The notes under the pieces were generated by a model. That model made no database searches. It worked only from the letters and a program-made list of their open reading frames with translations, and was not told where the DNA came from. Source: Batkoa obscura (Eukaryota; Entomophthoromycota; Entomophthoromycetes; Entomophthorales; Batkoaceae). Taken from it: a DNA stretch of 64,000 bases. Positions 22,241-34,471 of the stretch are shown here, in pieces. Where the stretch lies: contig JASVEC010000091.1 of the NCBI GenBank assembly GCA_030770535.1, positions 1 through 64,000 on the forward strand, in the 5' to 3' direction. Within the stretch, counting starts at the first letter, position 1. Every line of letters begins with the position of its first letter. The position numbers were made by a program, and so were the translations under genes.

Positions 22241-23122
22241 CTATCCAAAGGTAGTAGTTAGTCCCAATTTACTAGTTTCATCTTTAATCCAAGGTAAAAA
22301 GGCAGAAACTCTTGAATAAACCCCTGGGGTGTCTTTATCCCCACATCCCTTACCAACGGAAACAATGCCTAAAAGTTTGTATTGGCCATTTTCATCTGAG
22401 CTCATCAATGGGCCTCCAGAATCCCCTTGACATGCATCCTTCCCTCCTTCTTTTATTTCAGCGCATATCGATGTTTTATCCTCCATCACAAGCCATGTTT
22501 TTTTACACTCTTCTGCACTCACAGTTTTTAAATCAACTTTAAGTAAATCATTTGATGCCCCACCATTAAAAGAAGTGGCTCCCCAACCAGCAACTGTAAC
22601 TGATTGATCGACTGTAGTAGTAGCTTCAGTAACAGCACCGCTGATGGCCTTAAAATCTTTTATCGGGTCTTTTAAAATAAATATAGCAATATCGTTAAAG
22701 TTAAATATGGGGACTTTTTTATATTCTGGATGAGAAATAATTGAAGAAACTTGTAAAGTTTGGACGTTTTCTTGATCATCTAATTTATCTAATCCATATT
22801 TAACATGATAACTTTCAGTAGGTGTTTTTCCCATGATACAATGGGCCGCACTAACTACTACTTTTTCCCCTATTACTGTACCACCACAATTATGTGGTAC
22901 TAATTTACTGCCAATAGATACTAGCCATGGAAATTCTTGATTATTTGTTTTTACTCCGCCTACAATCCTAGAATCCGAAGTGCCGTTGCTATTTTGATTA
23001 CTTTGTTCAATTACAAGTTGATTGGGTTTGTATTTTCCATACCCTTTTTTAACCCCCTCTTCATGAAAATTCTTTATTGCTCTTGCTACCAATACTCCGG
23101 TTAATGTTTTTAACAGACGCAT
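22241..23122 (-). CDS. Trypsin-like serine protease (S1A)
   Basis: Secreted or vacuolar endopeptidase cleaving after Lys/Arg. 293 residues, one exon. The zymogen cleavage site is R52-I53 (SRIVGG). The catalytic triad is His94 (VSAAHC), Asp144 (FNDIAI) and Ser235 (GDSGGP). Asp229, six before the Ser, is the trypsin specificity residue. Six cysteines sit where the conserved disulfides belong (HNCGG/AAHC, C206-C220, C231-C260). The N-terminus (MRLLKTLTGVLVARAIKN) is only weakly signal-like, so the true start or secretion route is uncertain. Trypsins are uncommon in many fungi but frequent in insect- or animal-associated ones. Confidence 0.93.
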   Translation of the reverse strand: MRLLKTLTGVLVARAIKNFHEEGVKKGYGKYKPNQLVIEQSNQNSNGTSDSRIVGGVKTNNQEFPWLVSIGSKLVPHNCGGTVIGEKVVVSAAHCIMGKTPTESYHVKYGLDKLDDQENVQTLQVSSIISHPEYKKVPIFNFNDIAIFILKDPIKDFKAISGAVTEATTTVDQSVTVAGWGATSFNGGASNDLLKVDLKTVSAEECKKTWLVMEDKTSICAEIKEGGKDACQGDSGGPLMSSDENGQYKLLGIVSVGKGCGDKDTPGVYSRVSAFLPWIKDETSKLGLTTTFG

Positions 23123-25418
23123 CTTTTTTGATTAATTATTTAATTCTTTTTTTAATCTAAATAGAAATCAAATTGACTAAAGAATGGTCAATCATTGCTC
23201 TTATTTAAATAAATTATAGAATAATGGTTGTTCTTGCTTTAATTAATTATGGAATAAATGGTTAAATAATTTCATTACAATTTTAAGAAGATTAGATTAC
23301 AATATTTTACCACGGATAAAATTTGCGGAGTAATTTAATTTTCGAAAAATATTTTTGAAAAAACTCAAAGATTGAATTTGGAGATAAATGTACACTCAAA
23401 ATTCAAGCTTTGTATTTTATGTATTACATGAGATAGAGTTGTTTTATATTATGAGTAAAATTGATGAATTTATTATAATTATAGATTGTTCAATGTTTAA
23501 ATAATATCATGATAAAGGAAATGTGATGTTCTAATGTATTCAGGTTAATTTCAATTGATTAGATTTTTATTCTTTAATAATGAGTTTTCAATCAATTAGG
23601 GTCTATTAAAATTTAGAAATAAAATTTCAATATAATTGATATGATAACTATTTTTTCTGGAAATTCAAGACCAGATACTTTTTTGCATTTGTTAATCGTC
23701 AAGTTGAGTAAATTGAGTAAGTTGAGTTAGACTACTTAAGAAGACGTATAGTCAAATACTTGACAATTTCGACAAACGTCGTGGATTTGTCCACAATCAA
23801 ATGATTAAGGTATGATAAAGTATTAGTTTTTAGATGATAATATAAATATCTTGAAAATTTTAGTACAATTAACAATTCACTGAAATTAAAATTTTTAAAA
23901 TATTAAAGTTATAATTGTTAGTAATATTGGAATAGTGTAATAAGTATGTAATAATTTTATGATACAATATTCAATGACTTCTAACTGTAATTAATTATTT
24001 CAGTTGTTAGTAGTAAGTACAATAAAATAATAGAAAGAAGTTCAAATTTTGCCTAAGGCTGTCTTATTGTAATCAAGAGTATGAAAGTAGAGGACGGCTA
24101 CATAGAAACATTGATTCAATAAGATAGTGGCAGTATTCAAATCCAAACAATTAGAAGAATAAAATGCTTATCTTTTAAGCTAATATTATTAATGACAATT
24201 CTTAAAAAAATCATAATAATATATCTAAATGAAGGCTTTTCTATTTGAATTAAACTTACGTCACAAAAAAATTTGAATATGTTTATTTTTAGAATGATAT
24301 TTTAATATTTATAAGTATACTACTGTAAATATTAAATGATATTCAATTAGCAATTGCATTCTAGTTGTGAGATAGCCCTTTGCTTTAAAGCCCCTATCTT
24401 CAAGTACTTTGTTTATACATAAGTGGAATGAATCTTATAAATATCGCCTAGCATAAAGATAATTAAATGTTACATGTGAGATTGAAAATAAATGTAATTG
24501 AGTATAAAGTTAGTTTGATTCTAAGCTTTATTTTAATTTCATGAGCTGTTCTGTTAACTTAAAATTTGAATTAGAAATTAAAAATTAAAAATGAGTTCTT
24601 TATCTAATGAAATCACTAAGTTTAGTAAATCTTTCATTTCCGCCCAATAATTTCCTATAGTCAAACTACATGTTTTGAGATCATTTGTGCTTAAATTCAA
24701 CTTCAGCTTTAGAAGATACCAAGCTATAAAAAAAATATATCGCCCATAAATCTCATTTCGCTTTAAAGTTCATTACTGATGCTATTATTTTCTTGTGCAT
24801 AATGTGCTACTTTTAGAATAAACCACTATATTCTTACATAAAATCATATACAAAATTGTATACATGTGCTACGTTAAGGGTTTGAAGCCTTGTTTTCATT
24901 TATAATTTGTCAATATTATTTTAATACAATTCAAAGCTAATAATATCAGTTTTGAAACCTATTAGACAAAATTGCCTAGGTGACTCATCATACTAAGAAT
25001 AAAAGCATCTACAAAGTTTAAGTGACAAAAGTGAAACATACTATAAAACTCAAGCTTGATTGGTTATATTTTAATTTGAATCCAATGACTTTCTTCTTTA
25101 GGCCAGTGACATAATATTAGCCTCATAACAAAGCCAATTAAAGTGGATTTGAAGAAAATGTGTGATCATACTGAGCAAATGGTTGACTTTGTTAAAATAT
25201 GAACTGAAAGTGTTTGGATTTTACTAGAAGGAATTTAAAATACGATCAATTTGTTAATGCCAACAGTGTGCTATTTTAAGCTAATCAAATTAATTTAATA
25301 TGATAGTGACTCATAATTCAAAAAAATCTGATGATTTGGGATTGGTATATAAAGCCTTTAAAGGTTTCATTTAAATATTATTTAATTTTACTCAAAGAAG
25401 ATATTTTACTATTTATCA
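23123..25418. other. Intergenic, no gene seen
   Basis: 2.3 kb of A+T-rich sequence with short patches of higher G+C (for example 24050-24130) but no open frame or RNA gene that I can support. A TATA box for the LARP1 gene lies at 25346. Confidence 0.55.
25346..25353 (+). promoter_or_regulatory. TATA box of the LARP1-like gene
   Basis: TATATAAA 73 bp upstream of the ATG at 25419. Confidence 0.5.
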
Positions 25419-27254
25419 ATGGCATCTGTTGAAACCCCATTAAGCCCTGCCCTTAATTCTGCTACAAGCACTCCATATAGTGCTGCTGCTAAAGTAGGAG
25501 TCAACAATGCTGAAACAAAAAAACGTATGCCTGGTGGCGATGTTCCACCTGAACTTCCTTTCCCAACTAATTTAGAGGAACTCATGTTTTCTATTCGTAA
25601 GCAAGTTGAGTGGTATTTTAGCACTACTAATCTTTGCCGTGATGTGTATTTCCGTAAGCAAATGGACAGCAAAGGTTATGTGCCTCTTAGTTTAATTGTC
25701 AGCTTTCCTCGTATCACCAAGCTTTGTTCTGATGTTGCTTTTGTTCATATGGTACTCAAGCAAAGCAAAATACTCGATGTAAAAGACATGGCTGTTCGTG
25801 TTAAGCATGATTGGGAGCAATGGTTGTACCCTGAAAATGGTAAGAGTTCACGTTCTGTATCCAAACAATCAAAGGTAACAATTGAGGAGCCTCAACAAAG
25901 TACTCCATCATTTAAAACCTATGCTCCACTCTCACCAGCTATTCGTCCTGGTGCGTATCGTAAAACTGGTCAGCATAGTGCAACCAACTCTCCAGCAATC
26001 AACCCTAAGTTTAAAAGTACTGATGACGACGACTTATTTCAACTGGATGAGGAGCTCTCTTCTAGCAATATTGCTAAGTATCATCATTCTGATGATGAGT
26101 ATACCAGTGATGAAGATATTACTGATGAACAAGTATCTTCACTTATTATTGTTACTCAACGTAGACGTGACCGCCCTCATGTCGCTTATGAGCGTAAAGC
26201 TATCAATGATGAATTTAACCAAATTATTAAAGACGGATTATACTATTATCAAAAGGACATTCATAAAAAAGCACCTGCTCCTACCGATAAGCCAAGTAAC
26301 ATCAAAGTAGATACTGTAAATGAAGATGAATTCCAAAAAATTCAATCTACTCTCTCTATGAGCGACGTTGCCAAAGTTAAAAAAGTACCACGTAAATCCA
26401 AGCGTAATCAATTCTTCTCACCAAAATTTATTCCCGTCAGAGACCAAGGCCCCAACGTTCCCCCTCTTGGAAGTTCATTAGGCGCCGGGTCACAAGCCCA
26501 CGCTATTAAACATCGCGATACCCGTCGTCATGGTGCTGAAAACCCTGTTGGTTGGGTAATGGGAACTGAACCTCATGATCCAGAAGCAGCGACTCCACCT
26601 TCCTCCTTCTCCAAAAGTTATGGAAGTTATGGTAAGAGTTTTGGTAACGATGGATCAATGGCAGCATCTTATGGAAAATCATTCCCTGCTTTTGAGCACC
26701 CAAGTCATGAACTTTTACGTGAAAACAACTTTAGACAACATAAATTCTATCGCTTCCATGATAAAGCTATCAAAGAGCGTAAGCGTTTAGGAGCTGGACA
26801 TTCTCAAGAAATGAATACGCTTTTCCGCTTCTGGTCTCACTTCTTACGTAAGCATTTCAACAAAAAGATGTACCGCGAATTCAAGAGATTAGCACTTGAG
26901 GATGCTGAAGCCAACTATCATTATGGTCTTGAGTGCCTTTTCCGTTTCTATTCTTATGGACTTGAAAAGAAATACCGCGCTCATATCTTTAAAGACTTCC
27001 AAGAGATGACTTTAATCGACTACGAACGTGGTGAACTTTATGGACTTGAAAAATTCTGGGCTTATCTTTACTACCGCCCAGACAAAGATTCCCTCACTTT
27101 AGATATTAACCCTAAATTGCAAGAAATTCTTAAAAAATTCCCAGATCTTGACTCATTCAAAAAAGCCAATGCCGAAAAGAAAGGTGCCAAAGCAAGTAGC
27201 ATCAGTCCCTTAAAGCAATCCATCCCTCACTCTGTCAAGAAAGTTACTAAATAA
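25419..27254 (+). CDS. LARP1-like La-motif/DM15 RNA-binding protein
   Basis: Cytoplasmic mRNA-binding protein; LARP1 proteins bind 5'-TOP mRNA caps and 3' ends and couple TOR signalling to ribosomal-protein translation. 611 residues, one exon. The La motif is at about 50-130 ([20 protein letters not shown], then [18 protein letters not shown]). A charged, Ser-rich linker follows. The C-terminal DM15 helical repeats at about 425-585 are unmistakable: [20 protein letters not shown], then [18 protein letters not shown], then [20 protein letters not shown] and [13 protein letters not shown]. Codon choice is more G/C-ended than in neighbouring genes, consistent with high expression. The first ATG after a TATA box is taken as the start. 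Confidence 0.93.
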   Translation: MASVETPLSPALNSATSTPYSAAAKVGVNNAETKKRMPGGDVPPELPFPTNLEELMFSIRKQVEWYFSTTNLCRDVYFRKQMDSKGYVPLSLIVSFPRITKLCSDVAFVHMVLKQSKILDVKDMAVRVKHDWEQWLYPENGKSSRSVSKQSKVTIEEPQQSTPSFKTYAPLSPAIRPGAYRKTGQHSATNSPAINPKFKSTDDDDLFQLDEELSSSNIAKYHHSDDEYTSDEDITDEQVSSLIIVTQRRRDRPHVAYERKAINDEFNQIIKDGLYYYQKDIHKKAPAPTDKPSNIKVDTVNEDEFQKIQSTLSMSDVAKVKKVPRKSKRNQFFSPKFIPVRDQGPNVPPLGSSLGAGSQAHAIKHRDTRRHGAENPVGWVMGTEPHDPEAATPPSSFSKSYGSYGKSFGNDGSMAASYGKSFPAFEHPSHELLRENNFRQHKFYRFHDKAIKERKRLGAGHSQEMNTLFRFWSHFLRKHFNKKMYREFKRLALEDAEANYHYGLECLFRFYSYGLEKKYRAHIFKDFQEMTLIDYERGELYGLEKFWAYLYYRPDKDSLTLDINPKLQEILKKFPDLDSFKKANAEKKGAKASSISPLKQSIPHSVKKVTK

Positions 27255-28414
27255 GACTTTTATTCCTTTACTAATCCAAAAACAATAAAATACTAATAAA
27301 AAATAAACTAATAAAATAAAAAATAGTTGGATAAAAATAAGCTTCATTGCTTTTGTTTAATCAAATTTCTACTTCAATTACACTTTTATGATCAAAGGAA
27401 TTATAACATTGAAAATCTAATATAAAATACAATATCAAACCTTTTCTGCATATTAGTGTTTAGATCTGACTCAACTTTTAGAGTTTGGATAGATTTGAGT
27501 AAAGCAATTTTCGCATTATTTCCTATATTTAAATTCCGTAATAAATCAATACCAGAAGAACCATTATTCCAAATATCCTCATAGACAATAATATCAGTAT
27601 AAAAGCTGATTTTGAATACAAAGAATAATTCTAGATTTTTAAAAATGTTAGTTTTGTATGATACTTTATACCAATATTATATTACATGAATAATACTTAG
27701 CTATGTTATATGCTAATAAGTACCACCAGGCTGAAATAATAGAATAATTACCTAAATTTACTAAATACTTGAGGAAAAAAGTAATGGAGAGAAAAATTAT
27801 GGCCACTTCAAAAATAGCAAAATAATTCTATCGTCCATTCATATCAATAACCATGTCATAAGAAATAACAGTATCAAATGAAATAAAGCAATGTTATTTA
27901 CTATATTTATCCTATTTTACTAAGTTTTATATACTAATTTAAACTTTTAATTAAACTAAAAATGCTAATAAATTTAAACTCAGTAGTAATTTATTTTCAG
28001 TTATTGTTTTCTTTACAGGCGCCATAACTCTTCATAATATATGTATATAAAGGATAGAGCATGGGCGGTAAAGAAAAAACACAAAGGAGATATATGTGTT
28101 GTTTAAAAATAGTATAAAAGCTAAAGTAAATAAAATTTGACAGTATGCTTTCATAATGTTTATAAATACCATTTTAATTAATTCGTTAATAAAAGGTTAA
28201 AGCTTTAGGTTTTATATTAAAATATTCGATATAGTAATTACTTTATCATATACATTAAGATATGATTATTCAGTTTTCTAGAAATATAATAAATACTTAT
28301 AATCTTAAAATTTGACCCCTAAAATAAAATAGAGTTATATCAAAGCTTATTTTGTAGTTTATATAGTATTAATACATTATATTTTTATAACAATAAACTA
28401 TTCCAAAGTTTAAT

Positions 28415-28500
28415 AAGTATGTTTTTTATTTAAAGATCTTACTTTTTTTTTCTAATTTAAGCTGTTTAAAAAATGGACAAAGTATTATATAAAAATAGTA
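28415..28500 (-). mobile_element. Possible old MITE copy
   Basis: GTATGTTTTTTATTTAAAGA, a TCTTAC piece and CTGTTTAAAAAATGGACAAA follow the order of the reverse-orientation family, but both termini are lost. Confidence 0.35.
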
Positions 28501-29632
28501 CTCCAATCTGCTAAAATTTAAGAATGGACATTTATCTTATAATACAAGAGTATATTTTATCTATCGTGGTAACAACCAAGCTCTTCTACGCTTAAAAATA
28601 GCTTTTAAAAGGGTAATACAACCACTATGATCAAAAGAAGAATTCACAATATCTTCAAAGGACCCAAAAGCCTTGGTTTTGAATAGTTTAAGAAATCTAA
28701 AGAATAAATTAAGGTTAAACATAATGATATCTAGAAATTGAACCAGTATCCTTGAAAATAACATACATTTTTATTGTTTATAAACTCCAAAGCTTTACCT
28801 CCATGTACAAACTGTTTATTCTATTAATTCATTATATTTAATAGATTTATTATAGTATTTTATAAGAAATCCCATTCAAATTTATACAATCATAATTTAA
28901 ATTCAAATCCCAACTTTAAACTTGCAGCCAAGGTAATGATTTCACTTTAAATTATAACTGTCTTATAAAAACTAAAGCTAAAACAACAAAACGCAAAATA
29001 GAAGGCGCAATGCACACTTTTGTGACTTAAACTGAAATGCACAGAAGTAAAGTATATTATGATTATTTTCGACGATTAGCTTAAGCTCAAGTTTGAATAC
29101 TATCATTAACTGATGACATGTTTGTCTATTATCTTACTTAATCGAGTTTATTTACTTTGGTATAAAAGCATATTTTAAGTAAAGACAGATTATTTATTAC
29201 CAGAAAACTAGATATTATATGATGACTTGGCTTAATTTAGTAACCATAGAACAATTAAACGATCCTTGATTGTGCTTAATAAATTATGGTTCTATATAAA
29301 CATTAATAAGATTTTTAATTTAATTAAATATCTTTGTTTTTCCTAACAACGAAAGAGATTGAAAATAGCCAAGTATATTAATTATCTGAATATGTTTAAC
29401 CTTTAATCATTAATTAAAAATAGTATAATATATCAAATATATTTAATCTATCGTTAATATTCTTAAGTTAATTTACCATTCTTTTTTCAAGCACAAATTC
29501 AATATAGCTTTTAAACTAAAATATTGTTAACAAATTAAGTAAAAATAATTTTGCTGCAACTCAGCAATCTATTATTTCTAAACTTAAAATAATAAACACA
29601 ACTTATGATCAAAAGAGTATTATCCCTAAAAG

Positions 29633-29640
29633 TATATAAA
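29633..29640 (+). promoter_or_regulatory. TATA box of the orphan gene
   Basis: TATATAAA 64 bp upstream of the ATG at 29697. Confidence 0.5.
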
Positions 29641-29696
29641 TAATCGTTTTGAGTATTTATTTCTGTTTTTTTGTTATTTTTATTAAATTTATGTAA

Positions 29697-30254
29697 ATGG
29701 GAAAAATGTTGTTTAGCAAAAAGAAGCGTGCTAAAGTAGTTAAAATACTACATCCAAAAAGTAATCAGCGGTATGAAGAAATGTTAATAGTAAAAGACCT
29801 TATTGATGAGATTACTTTTATGCTATATGAAATTGAGGCTACCCGCACTAGTATTATGAATGATCATAAGTTTTTAGATCCCAGTTATACGAACCTTGAT
29901 TCAGATACCAGTTCGGATACACAAAAGAATTTTTTATGTGACTTTAATCATAGTTCCACTGTATTTTCCAAAAAAACACCCACCATGATATCAAAAATCA
30001 ATGATAAAATTAAAACTAATAGGAGATTCATTAGTTTCAAAAATAAAGCTAAAAGCTGGCTTAATATCAAACACCATCAAGATGAGGTTCAGATATTAAA
30101 TGTGTTATCTCTTGTTTGTGATACTTTCCGTGAAGATATTAGAAAAAAAGGATTTGATTCCATCCTTTACTATGGTTATATCCCCGAAGTCCCTCAAGGA
30201 ACTATTTATATTACACTTACACCTTCTATTCTAACCGACGAATTTCTTTGTTAA
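29697..30254 (+). CDS. Hypothetical protein, orphan
   Basis: 185 residues, one exon, with a TATA box upstream. The N-terminus is very basic (KMLFSKKKRAKVVKIL); then come an amphipathic acidic stretch (LIVKDLIDEITFMLYEIEAT), a Ser/Asp-rich middle, a second basic patch (about 108-130) and a conserved-looking C-terminal part (VLSLVCDTFREDIRKKGF, YGYIPEVPQGTIYITL). No signal peptide or membrane segment. I do not recognise it; length, codon use and promoter argue that it is real. Confidence 0.6.
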   Translation: MGKMLFSKKKRAKVVKILHPKSNQRYEEMLIVKDLIDEITFMLYEIEATRTSIMNDHKFLDPSYTNLDSDTSSDTQKNFLCDFNHSSTVFSKKTPTMISKINDKIKTNRRFISFKNKAKSWLNIKHHQDEVQILNVLSLVCDTFREDIRKKGFDSILYYGYIPEVPQGTIYITLTPSILTDEFLC

Positions 30255-31425
30255 TACTAACTCTAATAAAATTATATTTCATTTGACGATGTTCTATAAC
30301 TACGACTAAACATTTTAAAGTTTATTATTATTATTATTTATTGGGCCTTGTGATTAAAAGCTACACTTTAAATCGACATATTGCGTTAAAAGTTGATAAA
30401 TGAATATAAGTAAATAATATATACATCCAAATTCACTATGAATCATTTTTTTATAATTTTATCAAAAATCATACAAGATATTCAAACCACTATTTTAATA
30501 ATAGAGGATTCAAAAAAGGTATAACTACAATTTAAACCTTTGTATAAATCCATTATTTTAAAAGTTTAAATTTTATTTAATCTGTTTTGCTTTAATAGTA
30601 ATAACTTCAACATTTCAGATTGCTTTAAAAAAACTTAAACAAATTTTGTTAAAAGTTTGAACTAACTTTTAACATTTACACTTCTTGTCATGACTATGAC
30701 ATTCTATGAAAACTTTGTTTTCATTATACAAACTAATTATAGATATACTTTAAAAATTTCTAAAAATATCATTCAAGGGCAAATTAGAATCCAAATCAAG
30801 AGAATTCCAACAAAAATACCCATTTTTATTCATTGAAAAGTATTATTAATAAACTTTTATATGTATGGAAATCATATAATACTTACTCTAACTTGACTTT
30901 AAGTTGGTCCTAACGTTGAAGTAAGTGTTTTACTTTACAGAATATCAAACCTAACATTCCAGGCTAAAAATGGTTTAGAATACTTATTCTCTATAAGTTA
31001 ATATTAATCACTTTTTTATTGATTCAACATTCTTTTTGGTTGGGATTTACTGATTTTAAAGTTCATGATCAAATAATCATCAAATTCAGGGATAATTAAA
31101 AATGAAGTGAAATTAAAATTAAGATATTAGTAGAAGATATAAAAGTTGATTCAATAACTATCATTCTATAATAAACATTAAATTGATGTCACTTTGAAAT
31201 AACTTTTATTAAATATTGAATAGTAGATTGTAAACAATTAATGAAAAATCAAATAAAGTTATATTATATATAGATGTTCAATTTTTACAATTAATATAGA
31301 AAATAGTAAACAAGATTAACTCATGAAGATTCAAGTTATTGAAAAATAAATGATGAAATGAAAAGGATCAAATTGATTAAAATTTACTAAAGTAAATCGT
31401 TTTGTACTAATTGAACTAAGCTATT
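30255..31425. other. Intergenic, nothing seen
   Basis: A+T-rich spacer between convergent genes, with no feature I can support. Confidence 0.6.
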
Positions 31426-32330
31426 TTAGTTTTCTATAGGGGTGGCCAAGTTATACATTTGAGCACCAACGGAGTAATCTTTACCCTCTACTCTTTCAAT
31501 AGGTGGTGGAAAGTGTTCACGTTTGGATTTATAATATTCTTCGTGAACCGATCCCTCTTTAGCTGGGTTATAAGTAAGGTATAAAGCTTTACGAGATGTA
31601 TTAGTAGTGTTCTTATCCGATCTATGAGCTAAGTAAGATCCAAATACAACTACATCACCCTGTAAATTTATTAATAAAAAAGGAAAGATGAAATTAATCG
31701 AGCTTACAACTTCAGCTTCAATATGAACCCAATTTTGTTTTTCACACCATTCTTTAGCTAAGGTGGTATCCTCTTCCATTGGCAATGTACCGAGTACATG
31801 TGATTTAGGTACTAATTGTAAACAACCATTAGCAACGGTCATCTTATCTACAGCGTATAAAACGGTAACATGAGTACTTTGTCCAAGGTGAGTAAAGGTG
31901 GTGAAATCCTGATGAGCTAATAAAAAATCAAAATAATGAATAAAACAACCTAAATCAATTTACCTGGGAATCCATTTCCACCTGGCAACTTATAGTTTAA
32001 CTTTTCTTTAAAGATAACATAAGGCTCGTTAAACACTTGTTCTAAAAGACTGGATACACGTTGGCCAGACACAAATTGGGCGACCGTTGATGAGTAAGGA
32101 GTAAAGTTTTCGGTACGACATAATTTCCTTTTTCCAGTTTCATTATCTTTTTCAAAATAATGCATCCACTTTCCTTTTTCCTCGGGCCAATTACTGATTT
32201 CTTTACACCCTTCAACTAATAATTCTTTACCCGATTGGTTTAAGAAATCTTTAAGAACTAAATAACCTTCACGGTCATAAAATTCCTTGTCTTCTTTAGA
32301 TAAGATATAATTAGTGTTTAAGAAATCCAT
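31426..32330 (-). CDS. PhyH-type Fe(II)/2-oxoglutarate dioxygenase (PhnY-like?)
   Basis: Non-haem iron hydroxylase of the phytanoyl-CoA dioxygenase superfamily. Three exons, 31964-32330, 31708-31916 and 31426-31659, give 269 aa with agreeing phases. The iron triad is His124-x-Asp126 (AHQDF) and His204 (LAHRSDKN), and Arg215 sits 11 residues later for 2-oxoglutarate. NYKLPGGNGFP and NGCLQLVPKSHVLG are typical of the family. The second intron (31660-31707) is 48 nt, a multiple of three without stops. It is divergently paired with an HD-domain protein keeping every PhnZ ligand. PhnY, the bacterial partner of PhnZ, is a dioxygenase of this same superfamily that hydroxylates 2-aminoethylphosphonate. 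That substrate is therefore a reasonable guess; another amine or fatty substrate is not excluded. Confidence 0.9.
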
Positions 32331-33382
32331 TTACTAAGATGAAAGATCAATTAAATTAAATTATAAAATGAAGTATGAACTTACTTTTAGTTGCTTTTAA
32401 TTACTTTAAAGTTGAAGTCTAATTAAAACAAAATTTATCTACTTATATACTTTTATATAGCTGTCAATTTTCTTCATAAAAAGTCTACTGTGTTGATATC
32501 ATAAGAACCGTTTTAAGCAATCACAATCCAGCAGAACAATTATTTAAATGGTCTGATAATATTTGCTTTGTATATATTTGAATATAATAATCAAATAAAT
32601 GTTAGCTTTTAGCCAACTATATTCAATTTGAACCCACGTGCGAGTTCGAAAATTTTGGTCAAATCTGATTTTCTTAAAATAAAATCTATACTTAAAAATG
32701 ATTTATTGAAATAATGAAATTTAAGCCTTCTACTCATTATGGGTATGTATCTTGATTTTTAAAAAAACAAAGTTTATTAAAATTTTTAGATTGCTTATAA
32801 TATACAAATTTACGTTTTATTCTATTTCGACATTTATATTGTTTTTATTATTATATGATATACTTAACTATCTTTAAATTATCAACAATCTTTGGTTTAT
32901 CGCAGATGAGTTGAGTTTAGAAGAGATGAACTCAAATGACAATTCAAGATAAAAATAGAACCTGTTGTACTTCAAGGTTATTAGCATTACATTGTATTTC
33001 ATATAAGAATAAATGATAACTGTTTATTAACAGTCGTTAAGGTTCAAAAATTAATCTTTATTGTTTATAAGATGAAACTACAACTAAATCAGTAAATAAT
33101 AATAAATCACAAAGAAAAAGTTAATTTAATTTATTATATTACAATAAATAAGATAAACTAATTCATTCCTATTCATAATCTTATTACTTATTTTCTATAT
33201 AGTAAATGATAGAAATCATAGTCAATTAAAACCTATAATTTTAAAATGTGATTGAAAAGTGGAACTTTTGAAATACAATTCGAAATTAAATCATCAATCT
33301 ATTAATATTAACCAAAAACTTTAAATTCCATCCCATTCCAACACTTATCACTTTATCGCTTTTTTAATCCTAAAAATTCCAT
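32331..33382. other. Divergent promoter region of the PhyH/HD pair
   Basis: 1.05 kb of A+T-rich DNA between the two divergent starts; no repeat or MITE inside. It may hold shared regulatory sites, but I cannot name any. Confidence 0.5.
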
Positions 33383-34105
33383 ATGGTCAACATAGCCTTG
33401 AAACAAACCGCCGCCATTAAAGTTGCCAATAAACTATTTAAAGTTTTAGAAGATGGCAGTGCAACTGAATATTTTGGTGAAAATATTTCCCAACTTGAAC
33501 ATTGTTTACAAGCAGCCCAATTCGCTTTACTTAGTAATTCCGATGATGAAACAATAATTGGTGCGCTCCTCCACGATATTGGTCAATTTTTATCCTTTGA
33601 TGAACGTCACACTATGTATTCTGAAGAGATGGGTGATGGGGTTAAAGTGGGTGTAAAATCGCATGATAAATTAGGTGAAGTTTATTTAAGAAATTTAGGC
33701 TTTTCAGAAAAAGTTTGTATATTAGTTGGATCTCATGTAGAGGCTAAGAGGTATCTCACAGGTAAAGATAAGAGATATCATGATAAATTGAGTCAAGCTA
33801 GTCAAGCATCGCTTAAGTGTCAGGTAAGTTCAATTCTATTTTATAAATTATTTTGAACTTTTACTTTAAATTGCAAAAATGTAAAAAAAAGTGAAGATTA
33901 TTAAATATTAAATTATTAGGGGGGACCATATACTGGAGAACAAGTAATTGAATTTGAAAAAGGAGCATATGCAAAGGAAATTGTTAACATGAGACTTTGG
34001 GATGATCAAGCTAAAATTGAAAATTACTCAACAATGCCTTTACAATTTTATCAACAAATGATTGTGTATCATCTTATCAAATCACCTACTTTTAAAATAG
34101 AATAA
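33383..34105 (+). CDS. HD-domain mixed-valent diiron oxygenase, PhnZ-like
   Basis: Two exons, 33383-33823 and 33920-34105, phase 0, give 208 aa. PhnZ cleaves the C-P bond of 2-amino-1-hydroxyethylphosphonate to glycine and phosphate. Known PhnZ residues Tyr24, Glu27, His34, His58-Asp59, His80, His104, Lys108, Arg158 and Asp161 correspond here to Tyr30, Glu33, His40, His64-Asp65, His94, His118, Lys122, Arg172 and Asp175. Spacings match exactly except for eight extra residues between HD and the third His. Visible motifs are YFGENISQLEH, ALLHDIGQ, KSHDKLGE, VGSHVEAKRYL, LSQASQASL-GGP and MRLWDDQAK. The Tyr/Glu lid separates this group from ordinary HD phosphohydrolases. The neighbouring dioxygenase supports a two-step oxidative pathway. 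Confidence 0.9.
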
Positions 34106-34471
34106 ATCATCACTTTTAATAAATGAAAACTTCTATTTTTTGATTATAAAATTTAACTCTCATAATACTTTGTTTTTAAATTTTTAAATTTATTAACAAT
34201 AATAGCTTATGATTTGAATTGAATAATTGTTGTAATATAAATTAAGAGTATATAGGTTAGGACTTATATATTTGTATTTTTGTATTTTTAACTTACCTTG
34301 TATAATTCTTTTGTGATCTTATTTAAGCTTTAAAATAATAGAATATATCAGAAATAAACTTTTTTTTATAATGAATTTGAGTTTACATTAGTTAACTAAA
34401 CATTTGATTTCACTTAATAAACACTTGTAATTTGTTATCATTTTTCTTGTACTTGATAAAATTTGAACTTT

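Larger units (their letters stand above)
27255..29696. other. Intergenic with weak coding-like traces
   Basis: A minus-strand open stretch at about 27400-27640 without an ATG (containing YEDIWNNGSSGIDLLRN) might be a gene fragment. A 67-codon minus frame at 28561-28764 has no recognisable homology. A badly decayed MITE may lie at 28415-28500. Nothing here is firm. Confidence 0.4.

Noticed and set aside
25409-25672. Minus-strand frame of 87 codons
   Set aside because: Antisense shadow of the La-motif coding region of the LARP1-like gene.
28561-28764. Minus-strand frame of 67 codons
   Set aside because: No recognised domain, no promoter or intron support, and very A+T-rich; likely chance.
32620-32680. 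GAGTTCGAAAATT resembling a tRNA T-loop
   Set aside because: No matching A box, anticodon arm or acceptor stem around it; no tRNA was found anywhere in the window.
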